Shown here: one piece after another, positions 53,100-60,891 of the stretch
Layout of the letters: every line of letters starts with the position of its first letter
Numbering within the stretch: position 1 is the first letter of the stretch
From: Leifsonia sp. ku-ls
Lineage (GTDB): Bacteria; Actinomycetota; Actinomycetes; Actinomycetales; Microbacteriaceae
Length of the DNA: 64,000 nt
Reading direction: 5' to 3'
Assembly: GCA_003367665.1 (NCBI GenBank)
Contig: QKXI01000003.1
Coordinates: forward strand, 248,001-312,000
Notes under the pieces: model-generated
What the model was told of the DNA's origin: nothing
Seen by the model: the letters and a program-made list of their open reading frames with translations, nothing else
Databases searched by the model: none
Position numbers and translations under genes: made by a program

Positions 53100-53919
53100 G
53101 TCGCTTCAACGATGGCCGGCCACCGGTCAGTGCGATGGTCTCCAGGCGCCGCATGTCCAGGGTCAGGTCGTCGTGTGTCGATGTCCAGCTGAGGGTCGGC
53201 ACGGCGAGGCGCGACCGTTGGTCGCGTAGCCGGAGCAAGATCGCGGTCATTTCCTGGGCCTCGCCCGGGTCGAGTTCCTCTCGGAGATTGACGAGACCGA
53301 CCGCTGTGACAATCGGCGGCGAGGCTCCGAAGATCCCACTCAAGGACGTGAGCAACCTCTGATCCGCCGCTCGGTCGAACTCGACGGGAAGGTAGATTCG
53401 ACCCCGGTTGAATCTGCCGATGAACGGACCGTGCAGCACCGGTTCGAGAGGCGGCGCCGCGCTGAGAACCCGGTTCGCTGCGCGTCGCTCGGTCGGCTCG
53501 AAGTCGATGTCCGCCAGAAGCGTGCAGTGGAGATTCGCCGCACGCCTCTCGATCATGTCGAACGCGACCTTTGTCGCGAACGAGGAAGCAGCGAGCTCGC
53601 TGACAAGGCGGCGACAGCCAGATCGAGTCAGGAAGGAACGGCCGAGGTCCGCGACGAGCGAGACGCGAGCAGGGTCGTATCGGCCGTGATGGTAGCCGTG
53701 TCCTTCCCAGTGATCGATGCGACGCGGGTGCTCCGGCGCCACGTGAGGCAAGTGAGCCGCTCGGTACTGCTCGTCGAAGGAGAGCCCCTCCCCTGTGCGC
53801 GGGACCCACCTCGTTTCGGCGTAGGGGTCGACGAGATCCACGTGCTCGACAGTTTCGTCGCGAGACTCCTCAGCGCGGTTGCAGGGCCGAGGTGCGCCGG
53901 CTCCGATCTCCGCCACCAC
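53086..53919 (-). CDS. Uncharacterised 277-residue protein with lower GC
   Basis: Not recognised. It has EGHGYHHGRYDPARV, ERRAANLHCTLLADIDFEPTERRAANRVL and VLHGPFIGRFNRGRIYLPVEFDRAADQRLLTSLSGIFG. A single HxT in LHCTL recalls 2H phosphoesterases, but the second HxT is not found, so I do not assign that. The GTG at 53919 has GGAGG 10 bases upstream; a second GTG follows at 53916. Composition is less GC-rich than the neighbours, suggesting recent acquisition. Confidence 0.62.
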   Translation of the reverse strand: MVAEIGAGAPRPCNRAEESRDETVEHVDLVDPYAETRWVPRTGEGLSFDEQYRAAHLPHVAPEHPRRIDHWEGHGYHHGRYDPARVSLVADLGRSFLTRSGCRRLVSELAASSFATKVAFDMIERRAANLHCTLLADIDFEPTERRAANRVLSAAPPLEPVLHGPFIGRFNRGRIYLPVEFDRAADQRLLTSLSGIFGASPPIVTAVGLVNLREELDPGEAQEMTAILLRLRDQRSRLAVPTLSWTSTHDDLTLDMRRLETIALTGGRPSLKRLSGG

Positions 53920-53984
53920 CTGGTCCAGTCCTCCGCTCCCGCCGCGGTTCTTGGCATCCCACGTCGGCGACGACCCTATCGCGG

Positions 53985-54536
53985 TCAGTGGTGGTGGTGC
54001 ACCGTGACCGCCGTCAGGCCGGCCTCGGTCTGGGCCAGCGCGGGGATGGTGACGGCACACACCGCGCAGGCGCTCACGACGAGCGACACGAAGAAGCGGA
54101 GGCCGCTCTGGTCGTGCACCGGGCGGCCGCGGCGGAGCACGACGGCCGCCGTCGCGGCGACGGCGACGTCGAGCAGGGAGGCGACGCCCATGGGCACCGG
54201 CGGCAGCGCGATCGCCGTGCCTCCGGAGGCCGTCGCCCCGGCGACCGCGAGCGCCGCCCACAGGCCGAGCGGGAGCAGCGCGAGCGCGGGCACGATCCGG
54301 AACACGAACGGTCGGTCGCGCGCCAGCGTCCCGGCCGCCCAGCCCAGCTCGGCGAGCGAGAGCGTGAGGAACGCGGCGAGCAGGACAGGGGGTGCGCTGG
54401 GGGCCAGGGCGGCGTGCAGCAGCCCGGCCCCCAGCGCGGCCACGGCGAGGAACGCGCGGACCGCCGGGCCCACCGCGACAGCCGAGGCGGCCGAGGCGGC
54501 GGGGGCGGCCCGCAGCGTTCCTGTCATCCTGCTCAT
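53985..54536 (-). CDS. Membrane protein ending in a His tract, uncharacterised
   Basis: 183 residues, about six hydrophobic segments, Ala/Leu/Val-rich. The protein ends in ...TVHHHH. Two Cys lie in the last hydrophobic segment (SACAVCAVT). No recognised family. Start at 54536 (ATG) or the second ATG at 54527. It precedes the DUF4383 gene's neighbour group on the same strand. Confidence 0.65.
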   Translation of the reverse strand: MSRMTGTLRAAPAASAASAVAVGPAVRAFLAVAALGAGLLHAALAPSAPPVLLAAFLTLSLAELGWAAGTLARDRPFVFRIVPALALLPLGLWAALAVAGATASGGTAIALPPVPMGVASLLDVAVAATAAVVLRRGRPVHDQSGLRFFVSLVVSACAVCAVTIPALAQTEAGLTAVTVHHHH

Positions 54537-54552
54537 GGGAGCCGTGGCCTGC

Positions 54553-54972
54553 TCAGCGGGCGGCCGCAGCCGCCGAGACGCGGGTGCCGCGGTCGGCGCC
54601 GAGGCCGGTGCCGAGCAGCACGATGGCGCTGACCAGGTGCAGGAAGTGGTCGGGGGTGTTCAGCGCCAGGATGTTCGCAGCGGTGCCGACCAGGAAGAAG
54701 CCGACGATGCCGAGCAGCAGGTAGACGACACCGACCGTGGTGTTGACGGCCTTCGCGGCCGCCACCCTGGTCAGGCCGGCGATCAGCAGGGCGGCGCCGA
54801 TGAGGAGGTGGGCGATGTTGTGGAGCGGGTTCACCTCGAAGATGCCGAGCAGCAGGCCGCCCTGGGTGGCGACGAAGCCGACACCGCCCGTGGCGGCGAA
54901 GCCGAGGAGGCCGACCAGCAGGTAGACGGCGCCGAAGATGGTGGCGACCAGGCGATTCGGTGAGTTGCGCAT
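54553..54972 (-). CDS. DUF4383 domain membrane protein
   Basis: 139 residues with four hydrophobic segments: LVATIFGAVYLLVGLLGFAATGGVGF, NPLHNIAHLLIGAALLIAGL, VNTTVGVVYLLLGIVGFF and DHFLHLVSAIVLLGTGLG. The two HxxH motifs (HNIAH, HFLH) are typical of DUF4383. The ATG at 54972 has AAGGGAA upstream. Function unknown. Confidence 0.85.
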   Translation of the reverse strand: MRNSPNRLVATIFGAVYLLVGLLGFAATGGVGFVATQGGLLLGIFEVNPLHNIAHLLIGAALLIAGLTRVAAAKAVNTTVGVVYLLLGIVGFFLVGTAANILALNTPDHFLHLVSAIVLLGTGLGADRGTRVSAAAAAR

Positions 54973-55090
54973 GTCACGTTCCCTTTCGTAGGACGGCGCA
55001 CGGATGCGCGCCTCACTTTCCATTCGCAGCGTCGTCCGAATCGGATTGCGGACACAGCCCCTTGCGCCTGGGCCCGGATTCTGCCGCACG

Positions 55091-55096
55091 TATAAT
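55091..55096 (+). promoter_or_regulatory. Consensus -10 element upstream of the lipoprotein at 55135
   Basis: TATAAT, the exact sigma-70-type -10, 38 bases before the ATG; the matching -35 is not clear (TTGCGC at 55062 is too far, 23 bases). It is the only TATAAT near a gene start that I noticed in the window. Confidence 0.5.
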
Positions 55097-55134
55097 CGCT
55101 GGACACGCAGGGCCGACCCCCGGGGGATGTAACG

Positions 55135-56406
55135 ATGCGACGTCACAGCAAGTTCGGGCGGATCGCGCTCGCCGCGGTCGCGGGACTCGTGACGCTGACC
55201 CTCGCCGGGTGCACCGCGGCCGCCGGCAATGCGGACCTGCCGTCGCAGCGACCGGGCGGGTTCGGCCACGACGTCGAGAAGCATCTGTCGGCGGCGGTGA
55301 CCGACGCCATGACGCTGGCCGACGCGTCGGCCGGCTTCGCGGGCGTCTGGGCGCCGTGGGCCGGGAGCTGGACGACGGCGACAGGGACGACCACTCGTGG
55401 CGGCTCGACGCCGGTGACCGAGGACATGACCTTCCGCATCGGCCAGACCACGACGGCGATGACGTGTGAAGTCTTCCTCCGCCTCGTCGACGAAGGCAAG
55501 GTGGGGCTGGACGACCCGCTCACCAAATGGGTGCCGGGGGTCGTCGGCGTGGAAGGCGTGACGCTCCGCGAGCTGTGCCAGGACACCTCCGGCATCGGCG
55601 ACTACACGGCTGCGCTCTCCGGCAAGTTCGTGATGAACCCGACGAGGCAGTGGCCGCCGCTGGAGCTGGCGAGTGACGGCATCGCCATGCAGCGCTACGG
55701 GAAGCCGGGCGAGAAGTACGGCCGCTCCGCGACGAACGCGGTGCTGGTGGGCATGGCCCTGCAGAACGCGACGGACCGCAGCTGGCACGACCTGTACAAG
55801 CAGTACCTCTTCGACGAGCTCGGGATGAGCGCGAGCGCGTTTCCCGAGAGCTCGCAGTTCGCCGTGCCCGGGCCGCACCCGGCCGGGTACTCCGCCGGCG
55901 TCGACGGTGCGGGGTCGGTCGTCTGCGAGCCGATGCGGGACGTGAGCGCCCTGTCACCGTCGCAGGGCTGGACCTCCGGCGGAGTCGTCTCCAACCTCGC
56001 CGACCTGAAGTCGTTCGGTCAGGCGCTCGCCGCGGGAAGCCTCCTGAAGGACAAGACGGCCGAGGCCCAGCTGGATGCCGTGGTCAACGGCCAGTCGTGG
56101 CAGCGCTACGGTCTCGGCGTTCAGCTGCTCGGGCCGCTCCGTGGGGGCAGCGGCGCCATCCCCGGCTACCTCTCCGCGGTGTTCTCCGACCCGTCTTCCG
56201 GCCTGACGGTGGTCGTCGCGCTCAACAACTCGACGCCGGGCGCCGGTTTCGCGCAGGCGCTGGCGCAGCGACTTGCCTCGATCGCCTCGAAGCTGCCCGC
56301 CGAGCAGAAGGGCGCGAAGGTCGTGGCCGCCCTGCCATGGTCGGAGCAGCAGACCGTGGAGGCGATGACGAAGGCGGCGCCGTGTCCCGCCAAGAAGGCC
56401 GGCTGA
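55135..56406 (+). CDS. Beta-lactamase-fold (serine hydrolase) lipoprotein lacking catalytic residues
   Basis: 423 residues. Lipoprotein signal with lipobox LAGC (Cys26). The fold matches class C beta-lactamase/DD-peptidase relatives: MTFRIGQTTTAMTCEVFLRLVDEGKVGLDDPLTKWVP and GIGDYTA. The catalytic SxxK is replaced by Gln104-Thr-Thr-Thr107. The YxN motif is Arg197-Ser-Ala199 in PGEKYGRSATNAVLVG, and the third (HxG) motif is GSG in GGSGAIPGYLSAVF. All three active-site motifs are lost while the fold is kept, so it is probably a non-catalytic binding protein on the outer face of the membrane. It lies beside the flagellar cluster. Confidence 0.85.
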   Translation: MRRHSKFGRIALAAVAGLVTLTLAGCTAAAGNADLPSQRPGGFGHDVEKHLSAAVTDAMTLADASAGFAGVWAPWAGSWTTATGTTTRGGSTPVTEDMTFRIGQTTTAMTCEVFLRLVDEGKVGLDDPLTKWVPGVVGVEGVTLRELCQDTSGIGDYTAALSGKFVMNPTRQWPPLELASDGIAMQRYGKPGEKYGRSATNAVLVGMALQNATDRSWHDLYKQYLFDELGMSASAFPESSQFAVPGPHPAGYSAGVDGAGSVVCEPMRDVSALSPSQGWTSGGVVSNLADLKSFGQALAAGSLLKDKTAEAQLDAVVNGQSWQRYGLGVQLLGPLRGGSGAIPGYLSAVFSDPSSGLTVVVALNNSTPGAGFAQALAQRLASIASKLPAEQKGAKVVAALPWSEQQTVEAMTKAAPCPAKKAG

Positions 56407-56409
56407 GCG

Positions 56410-56793
56410 TCAGGCGCCCGCCAGCGCCGCGAGCTCTGCCCGCACCGGGAACGCGTCGTCGTCGAGCACCAGCTGCAGGGCGGCGCCCGTCGCGCGGTTG
56501 ACGATGACGGGCGCGAGCAGGTTGACCGTGCTCCCGCTCTGCGACGGGGTGACCACGACGAGCAGCAGGGCCTCCTCCGCGGTGCGGATGCCGAGCTCGG
56601 CGGCGCGGTCGTCGGGGAGCTCCGGCGAGTAGCCCGGCAGGTGACGCTCGGCGTCGATCGTGAACAGGCGGATCTCCGGGCGCTCGGTCGAGGCGAGCGT
56701 GTAGAGCCCGGCCGCGCCGGCGACCGGCTCGAGCTGGAAGGCGTCGAGCGGCTCCAGGCCGGGCGGCGGTGCGAGGAAGCGGATCGCGGTCAT
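56410..56793 (-). CDS. fliW: Flagellar assembly factor FliW
   Basis: 127 residues. FliW binds flagellin and the regulator CsrA, adjusting flagellin translation. The protein has the ERPEIRLFTIDAERHLPGYSPELPDD and LVVVTPSQSGSTVNLLAPVIVNRATGAALQLVLDD segments of the family. Its start overlaps the flgL stop by 4 bases. No csrA gene is visible in the window, so its partner is either flagellin alone or an unlinked CsrA. Confidence 0.85.
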   Translation of the reverse strand: MTAIRFLAPPPGLEPLDAFQLEPVAGAAGLYTLASTERPEIRLFTIDAERHLPGYSPELPDDRAAELGIRTAEEALLLVVVTPSQSGSTVNLLAPVIVNRATGAALQLVLDDDAFPVRAELAALAGA

Positions 56794-57674
56794 CGGAGGA
56801 AGTCCATCAGGGTCGGCTGCAGCACGCGAGCGGTGACGGCGATCGCGGTCTGGTAGTTCACGTCCTGCGTCTTCAGGTCGAGGATCACCTTGCTGAGGTC
56901 GACGTCCTCCAGGGACGCGCGCTGGGCCTCCAGCGAGTTGGCGCCGACGGCGAGGGCGTCCTTCGCCTTGTCGATGCGGGTCTGGCGGCCGCCCACCTCC
57001 GCGTGCTCTCCCACGATGGCCTTCATCCTGTCGTCGATCTCCCCCAGGCGAGGACGGACGTTCACGCCGGTGCGGAGGTCGTTCACGGTGTTGTCGATCA
57101 GCGCGAACACCGACGACGTTCCCGTTCCGAAGACCGCGGCGCCGTCGGCGTCGACCCGCACGGTGGTGTCGGGGCCGATCCTGCGCTCCACTGTACTTCC
57201 CGCGACGCCGGTGAAGGAGTAGTCGGGCTGGAAGGCCACGCCGGCGTCCGAGTTGCCGGCGAACACCGTCCGGCCGAGGTAGGTCGTGTTCGCGAGCGAC
57301 ATCAGGCTCTTCTTGATGCCGTCGAGCTCGGTCGCGATCGACTCCTTGGCCTCGGGAGACATGGCGCCGTCGTTCGCGCCCTGCACGGTGAGGTCGCGCA
57401 CCCGACGCATGAGGGTCTCGACCGACGAGAGAGCGGAGTCGGCGGTGTTCAGCCAGGCGTCGCCGTCGTTCACGTTCCGCTGATACTGGGCCGTCGCGGC
57501 CTGGCCGGAGCGCACGCTGAGCGAGCTCGCCGTCGCCGTCGGGTCGTCCGACGGCTTGTTGAGCAGCTTCTGGCTGGTCGCCTGGTCGTACAGCTGCGCC
57601 TGGCGCTGGAGGCTCAGCTGCAGGTTGCGCTGCGCGTTGAGGGTCTGGGTCGCGTTGGTCACTCGGCTGATCAC
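56790..57674 (-). CDS. flgL: Flagellar hook-associated protein 3
   Basis: 294 residues. Junction protein between hook and filament. N-terminus (ISRVTNATQTLNAQRNLQLSLQRQAQLYDQATSQKLLNKPSDDPTATASSLSVRSG) and C-terminus (DLSKVILDLKTQDVNYQTAIAVTARVLQPTLMDFL) are flagellin-like coiled coils. The start is GTG at 57674 with GGAGG 7 bases upstream, 2 bases from the flgK stop. Confidence 0.95.
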   Translation of the reverse strand: MISRVTNATQTLNAQRNLQLSLQRQAQLYDQATSQKLLNKPSDDPTATASSLSVRSGQAATAQYQRNVNDGDAWLNTADSALSSVETLMRRVRDLTVQGANDGAMSPEAKESIATELDGIKKSLMSLANTTYLGRTVFAGNSDAGVAFQPDYSFTGVAGSTVERRIGPDTTVRVDADGAAVFGTGTSSVFALIDNTVNDLRTGVNVRPRLGEIDDRMKAIVGEHAEVGGRQTRIDKAKDALAVGANSLEAQRASLEDVDLSKVILDLKTQDVNYQTAIAVTARVLQPTLMDFLR

Positions 57675-57676
57675 GG

Positions 57677-59101
57677 CTACCTCCCGACGAGTCCGGTGTG
57701 GTTGATGAGCACGTCGAGGGCTTCGTCCACGGCGGTCATCACGCGCGCGGCCCCCTGGTAGGCGTGCTGGAACGAGAGCATGTTCATGTTCTCCTCGTCG
57801 AGGTCGACGGAGGCGCCGGCCAGCTGGGCGTTGGTGGCGGAGGTGGTCGCGAGGTCGGCCAGGTCGGACTGCTGCTTCTCGGTCTTGCTGGCCACGCCGA
57901 CGCGGACCACGAAGGCGGCCCACTGCTTGTCGACGGCGTTCGGCCCGGTGCCGAGCTGGCCGATGGCGTCGGCGATGCTGCCGTTGGAACCGCCAGCCCC
58001 GGGAGCGCCGGTCGCGACCTGGGCCACGCCGGTCGGGACGACCGAGAGGCCGAGGGCGGCGGGCTTGCTCGCGTCGATCGAGAAGAAGTCGAGGCCGGTG
58101 GCTCCCGTGGGCGTCACCCCGGTCTGGTGGACGGCGTTGACCCGCTGCGCGAGCGTGACCGCGAACGCGTTGTAGCTGGCGGCCGCCTCGGCCAGGACGC
58201 CTCCCGTTCCGGAGGCGTCGGCCGGCGCGAGGGTGGACACCGCGCCCGCGATGGAGCCGCCTTCGAGGGCGATCGCCGCGCCCGGCCGGTAGGCCCACTC
58301 CAGCCGGACCGGATCGGCGCCCGCGTCGGCCATGCGGTTCGCGCCGGCAGCCTTCACGGCGTTCGCCGTCGTCCCGGACACCAGTGCGTTGCCACCGACG
58401 AGCACGTCGACGGTGCCGTCCTCGTTCGGGCGCACCACTCCCCCGGCCAGTTTGGCGATGGAGGTGGTGAGCAGGTCGCGGCGGTCCATCAGCTCGTTGG
58501 GCGACTGCCCCGACATGAGCGCAGAGCGGATGCGGCCGTTGAGGTCGGCCACCTCGGTCGCCGCGGAGTTGAGGTCGGCGACCATGCCGTCCATCGAGGT
58601 CCGGGTGGAGGTCCACTGGTCGTCGACCGCGCGGTAGCCCGTCTGGAGCTGCGTCACGAGGCTGCCGGCCTGGCCGAGGAGGACGCCGACCGGCGCCTGG
58701 TTGCCCGGCTGGTTGGAGACGTCGCCCCACGCGGACCAGAACTTCTGCAGCTGAGTGGAGAGACCGTTGGCGCCTGGCTCGTTGAGCGACTTCTCGAGCG
58801 TCGCGAGCGCGTCGGCGCGCGTGTTCGTGTACCCGGAGAGGGAGGTCGTGCTGCGCACACGGGCGTCGATGGCCGCGTCGTCGAGGCGCTGGATGCCGTC
58901 GACGCTGACGCCCTGCCCGGGGCGGACGCCGCCGGAGAACAGACCGGCCGAGTTCAGCGCGGGCACGCCGGAGGTGCTGACCCGCTGGCGCGTGTAGCCC
59001 TGCGTGTTCGCGTTGACCAGGTTCTGCCCGACCACGTCGAGCCCCGCCTTGGCGGCGACCAGCCCGGTGTAGGCGGTGTTCAGGCCGCTGAAGGTGCTCA
59101 T
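57677..59101 (-). CDS. flgK: Flagellar hook-associated protein 1
   Basis: 474 residues. First junction protein. It starts STFSGLNTAYTGLVAAKAGLDVVGQNLVNANTQGYTRQRV and ends NMLSFQHAYQGAARVMTAVDEALDVLINHTGLVGR, both typical. GGAGG lies 10 bases before the ATG. 4 bases after flgN, in the same operon as flgL and fliW. Confidence 0.96.
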   Translation of the reverse strand: MSTFSGLNTAYTGLVAAKAGLDVVGQNLVNANTQGYTRQRVSTSGVPALNSAGLFSGGVRPGQGVSVDGIQRLDDAAIDARVRSTTSLSGYTNTRADALATLEKSLNEPGANGLSTQLQKFWSAWGDVSNQPGNQAPVGVLLGQAGSLVTQLQTGYRAVDDQWTSTRTSMDGMVADLNSAATEVADLNGRIRSALMSGQSPNELMDRRDLLTTSIAKLAGGVVRPNEDGTVDVLVGGNALVSGTTANAVKAAGANRMADAGADPVRLEWAYRPGAAIALEGGSIAGAVSTLAPADASGTGGVLAEAAASYNAFAVTLAQRVNAVHQTGVTPTGATGLDFFSIDASKPAALGLSVVPTGVAQVATGAPGAGGSNGSIADAIGQLGTGPNAVDKQWAAFVVRVGVASKTEKQQSDLADLATTSATNAQLAGASVDLDEENMNMLSFQHAYQGAARVMTAVDEALDVLINHTGLVGR

Positions 59102-59105
59102 CCGG

Positions 59106-59597
59106 TCAGGCCTCCGTGTCGAAGAAGCGGGCGGTGTCGCCGGTGCTGCCCGCTCCCCCGGCGCCGTACACGCCCGGGTCGTCGCCGGCGCCGGAGAGGG
59201 AGCTCAGGGTCTCCTGCGTGGAGCGGGCGGCCTCGCGCAGCAGGCGCTCGTTGGTGTCGCGCACCTCGGCGATCTGGCCGGTCAGCTCGGTCATGGCGGC
59301 CAGGTGGGAGCCGAAGATGTCGGACCAGATGCCGTCGGGAGCGGCGCTTGCCAGGTCGCGGAGGGTCGCGTCTGGGCCGAGCCCCCACTCCTCGGCCACG
59401 GCGGAGACCTCCACGGTACGGGCGAGCCCCACGGCGCGCATCCGCTCGACGACCTGCTCGACCTCACGGGTGGCGTGGGAGATCCACCGCGACTTGCCGG
59501 CGATCAGGAGCAGCTGCTCCTCCTCGAGCTTGAACAGCAGGAGTTCCAGGAGCTCGCGCTCCTTCCACAGCTGTGCCGACAGCTCGCTCGCGGCCAT
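59106..59597 (-). CDS. flgN: Flagellar chaperone FlgN-like
   Basis: 163 residues, mostly helical, with LSAQLWKERELLELLLFKLEEEQLLLIAGKSRWISHATREVEQVVERMR at the N-terminus, the FlgN-family pattern. FlgN keeps FlgK and FlgL soluble before export. The ATG at 59597 has GAGGAAG upstream; the longer in-frame start at 59735 would run through the sigma-28 promoter. First gene of flgN-flgK-flgL-fliW. Confidence 0.85.
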   Translation of the reverse strand: MAASELSAQLWKERELLELLLFKLEEEQLLLIAGKSRWISHATREVEQVVERMRAVGLARTVEVSAVAEEWGLGPDATLRDLASAAPDGIWSDIFGSHLAAMTELTGQIAEVRDTNERLLREAARSTQETLSSLSGAGDDPGVYGAGGAGSTGDTARFFDTEA

Positions 59598-59680
59598 GTC
59601 GCTACCAACTTCCTCGTGAGTCGATGTGCGCACCTGGTCTCCTCGGGTCCGGGGCCGGGATCCTGTGCCGGCGTACCAGA

Positions 59681-59707
59681 CCATCGGCACGCTTTCGCCC
59701 GATGTTA
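59681..59707 (-). promoter_or_regulatory. Sigma-28 promoter of the flgN-flgK-flgL-fliW operon
   Basis: On the minus strand: TAAC (59707-59704), 15 bases, GCCGATGG (59688-59681), one base from the classic TAAA-N15-GCCGATAA. It is 84 bases upstream of the flgN ATG. The same arrangement precedes fliC. Confidence 0.85.
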
Positions 59708-59767
59708 GGCGTGGGCGGGTGCCTGAGCGAGGCATGACTTACCGCTTCATAGCGGGATACCAGTATT

Positions 59768-59804
59768 CCCCGTACTGGGGGTAGGCACTGCCCCGTAATG
59801 GGGG
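59768..59804. repeat. Twin 14-bp inverted-repeat element between the flagellar arms
   Basis: CCCCGTACTGGGGG (59768-59781) and CCCCGTAATGGGGG (59791-59804), 13 of 14 bases identical, 23 bases centre to centre (about two helical turns), each an imperfect dyad (CCCC-N5-GGGGG). They lie in the 386-base flgN-fliA gap (59598-59983), which otherwise holds the flgN promoter and no gene. Confidence 0.7.
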
Positions 59805-59983
59805 CATCGGGCGACCAACCTGAGCGGATTCGCATTGTTACCGTGAACACGGAAGGCCCCTAGCATCGCGATCGGCACCCGAAGTAAGCCCGATCGCGGA
59901 CCGCACCGCCCGAGTACCAGCGATGACTCGCCCGAATCGAGACACCGCGACGTATCCGTCCGATGAATGAGGGGTCGCCCAGC

Positions 59984-60796
59984 GTGAACCGCACAGAACG
60001 CAACGCGCTTGTCGTCGAGAACCTGCCGCTGGTCGGCTACCTGGTGTCCGACCTCTGCTCGCGGGCAACGCACCTGTCCCGCGACGACCTCGCCTCCGCC
60101 GGCGCCGTGGCGATGGTGACGGCGGCCGACGCCTACGACGCGTCGACCGGCGTGCCCTTCGGCGCCTACGCCCGCACGCGCATCGTCGGCGCGCTCGCAG
60201 ACGAGCTGCGCGCCTCGGACTGGGCCACCCGCTCCGCCCGCAAGCGCATCAAGGAGACGCTCGCGGTGCAGGAGAGTCTCACGGCGGCGCTCGGCCGCAC
60301 CCCGTCCGTCGACGAGATCGCCAACGCGCTCGGCGTCGACCGCGCGACGGCGGAGGCCGGGCTCGCGGACGCCTCCCGCACCGTCACCGCGCTCGACGAG
60401 ACCGTCGAGCCGCTGCTGGTCTCCGAGACGGCCGGTCCGGAGGACTCGCTGCTGGCGAGCGAGCAGACCGCGTACGTGCGCGCGGCGGTGGCGGCGCTCC
60501 CCGACCGGATGCGCTCGATCGTCGAGGCGATCTACTTCGACGACCGCACGGTCACCGAGATCGCCGAAGAGCTCGGGATCACCCACTCCGCCGTCTCGCA
60601 GCAGCGCTCGGAGGCGATCCGTCTGATGCGAGAGGGGATGGCCACCCACTACGCCGACGAGGGCGACCCGGTCGTCATCGAGGCGAAGACCTCGCAGGCC
60701 CGCCGCAGCGCGTACCTCGCGCGTCTGGCGCAGCACGCGGTCGCGGGCGTCTCGCGCCTCTCCCCCAGCTCGCCCAGCTCGGCTCGGGCGTCCTGA
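59984..60796 (+). CDS. fliA: FliA/WhiG-type RNA polymerase sigma factor
   Basis: 270-residue sigma-28-class factor. Region 2: VVENLPLVGYLVSDLCSRATHLSRDDLASAGAVAMVTAADAYDASTGVPFGAYARTRIVGALADELRASDW. Region 3: LGRTPSVDEIANALGVDRATAEAGL. Region 4: ALPDRMRSIVEAIYFDDRTVTEIAEELGITHSAVSQQRSEAIRLM. The GTG at 59984 has GAGGGG 9 bases upstream; the in-frame ATG at 59963 (7 residues longer) is the alternative. The flanking sigma-28 promoters (flgN, fliC) are its likely targets. No sigma-28 promoter was seen for itself. Confidence 0.93.
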   Translation: MNRTERNALVVENLPLVGYLVSDLCSRATHLSRDDLASAGAVAMVTAADAYDASTGVPFGAYARTRIVGALADELRASDWATRSARKRIKETLAVQESLTAALGRTPSVDEIANALGVDRATAEAGLADASRTVTALDETVEPLLVSETAGPEDSLLASEQTAYVRAAVAALPDRMRSIVEAIYFDDRTVTEIAEELGITHSAVSQQRSEAIRLMREGMATHYADEGDPVVIEAKTSQARRSAYLARLAQHAVAGVSRLSPSSPSSARAS

Positions 60797-60806
60797 ACTC
60801 CGTCCC

Positions 60807-60833
60807 TAACGGGACGGGAACCACAGCCGATAG
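60807..60833 (+). promoter_or_regulatory. Sigma-28 promoter of fliC
   Basis: TAAC (60807-60810), a 15-base spacer, GCCGATAG (60826-60833), one base from GCCGATAA. Transcription would start near 60841, giving a leader of about 50 bases before the fliC ATG. It lies in the gap just after the sigma gene. Confidence 0.9.
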
Positions 60834-60891
60834 AGGCTGATGCGGACCACGGAAGGGCCGCGAACCACCACCCAGTCATGGAGGAAACATC

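Noticed and set aside
53086-53919. 2'-5' RNA ligase/2H phosphoesterase
   Set aside because: Only one HxT is present (LHCTL); the second required HxT is missing.
59740-59983. Sigma-28 promoter for the sigma gene itself
   Set aside because: No TAAM-N15-GCCGAT arrangement on the plus strand in this interval.
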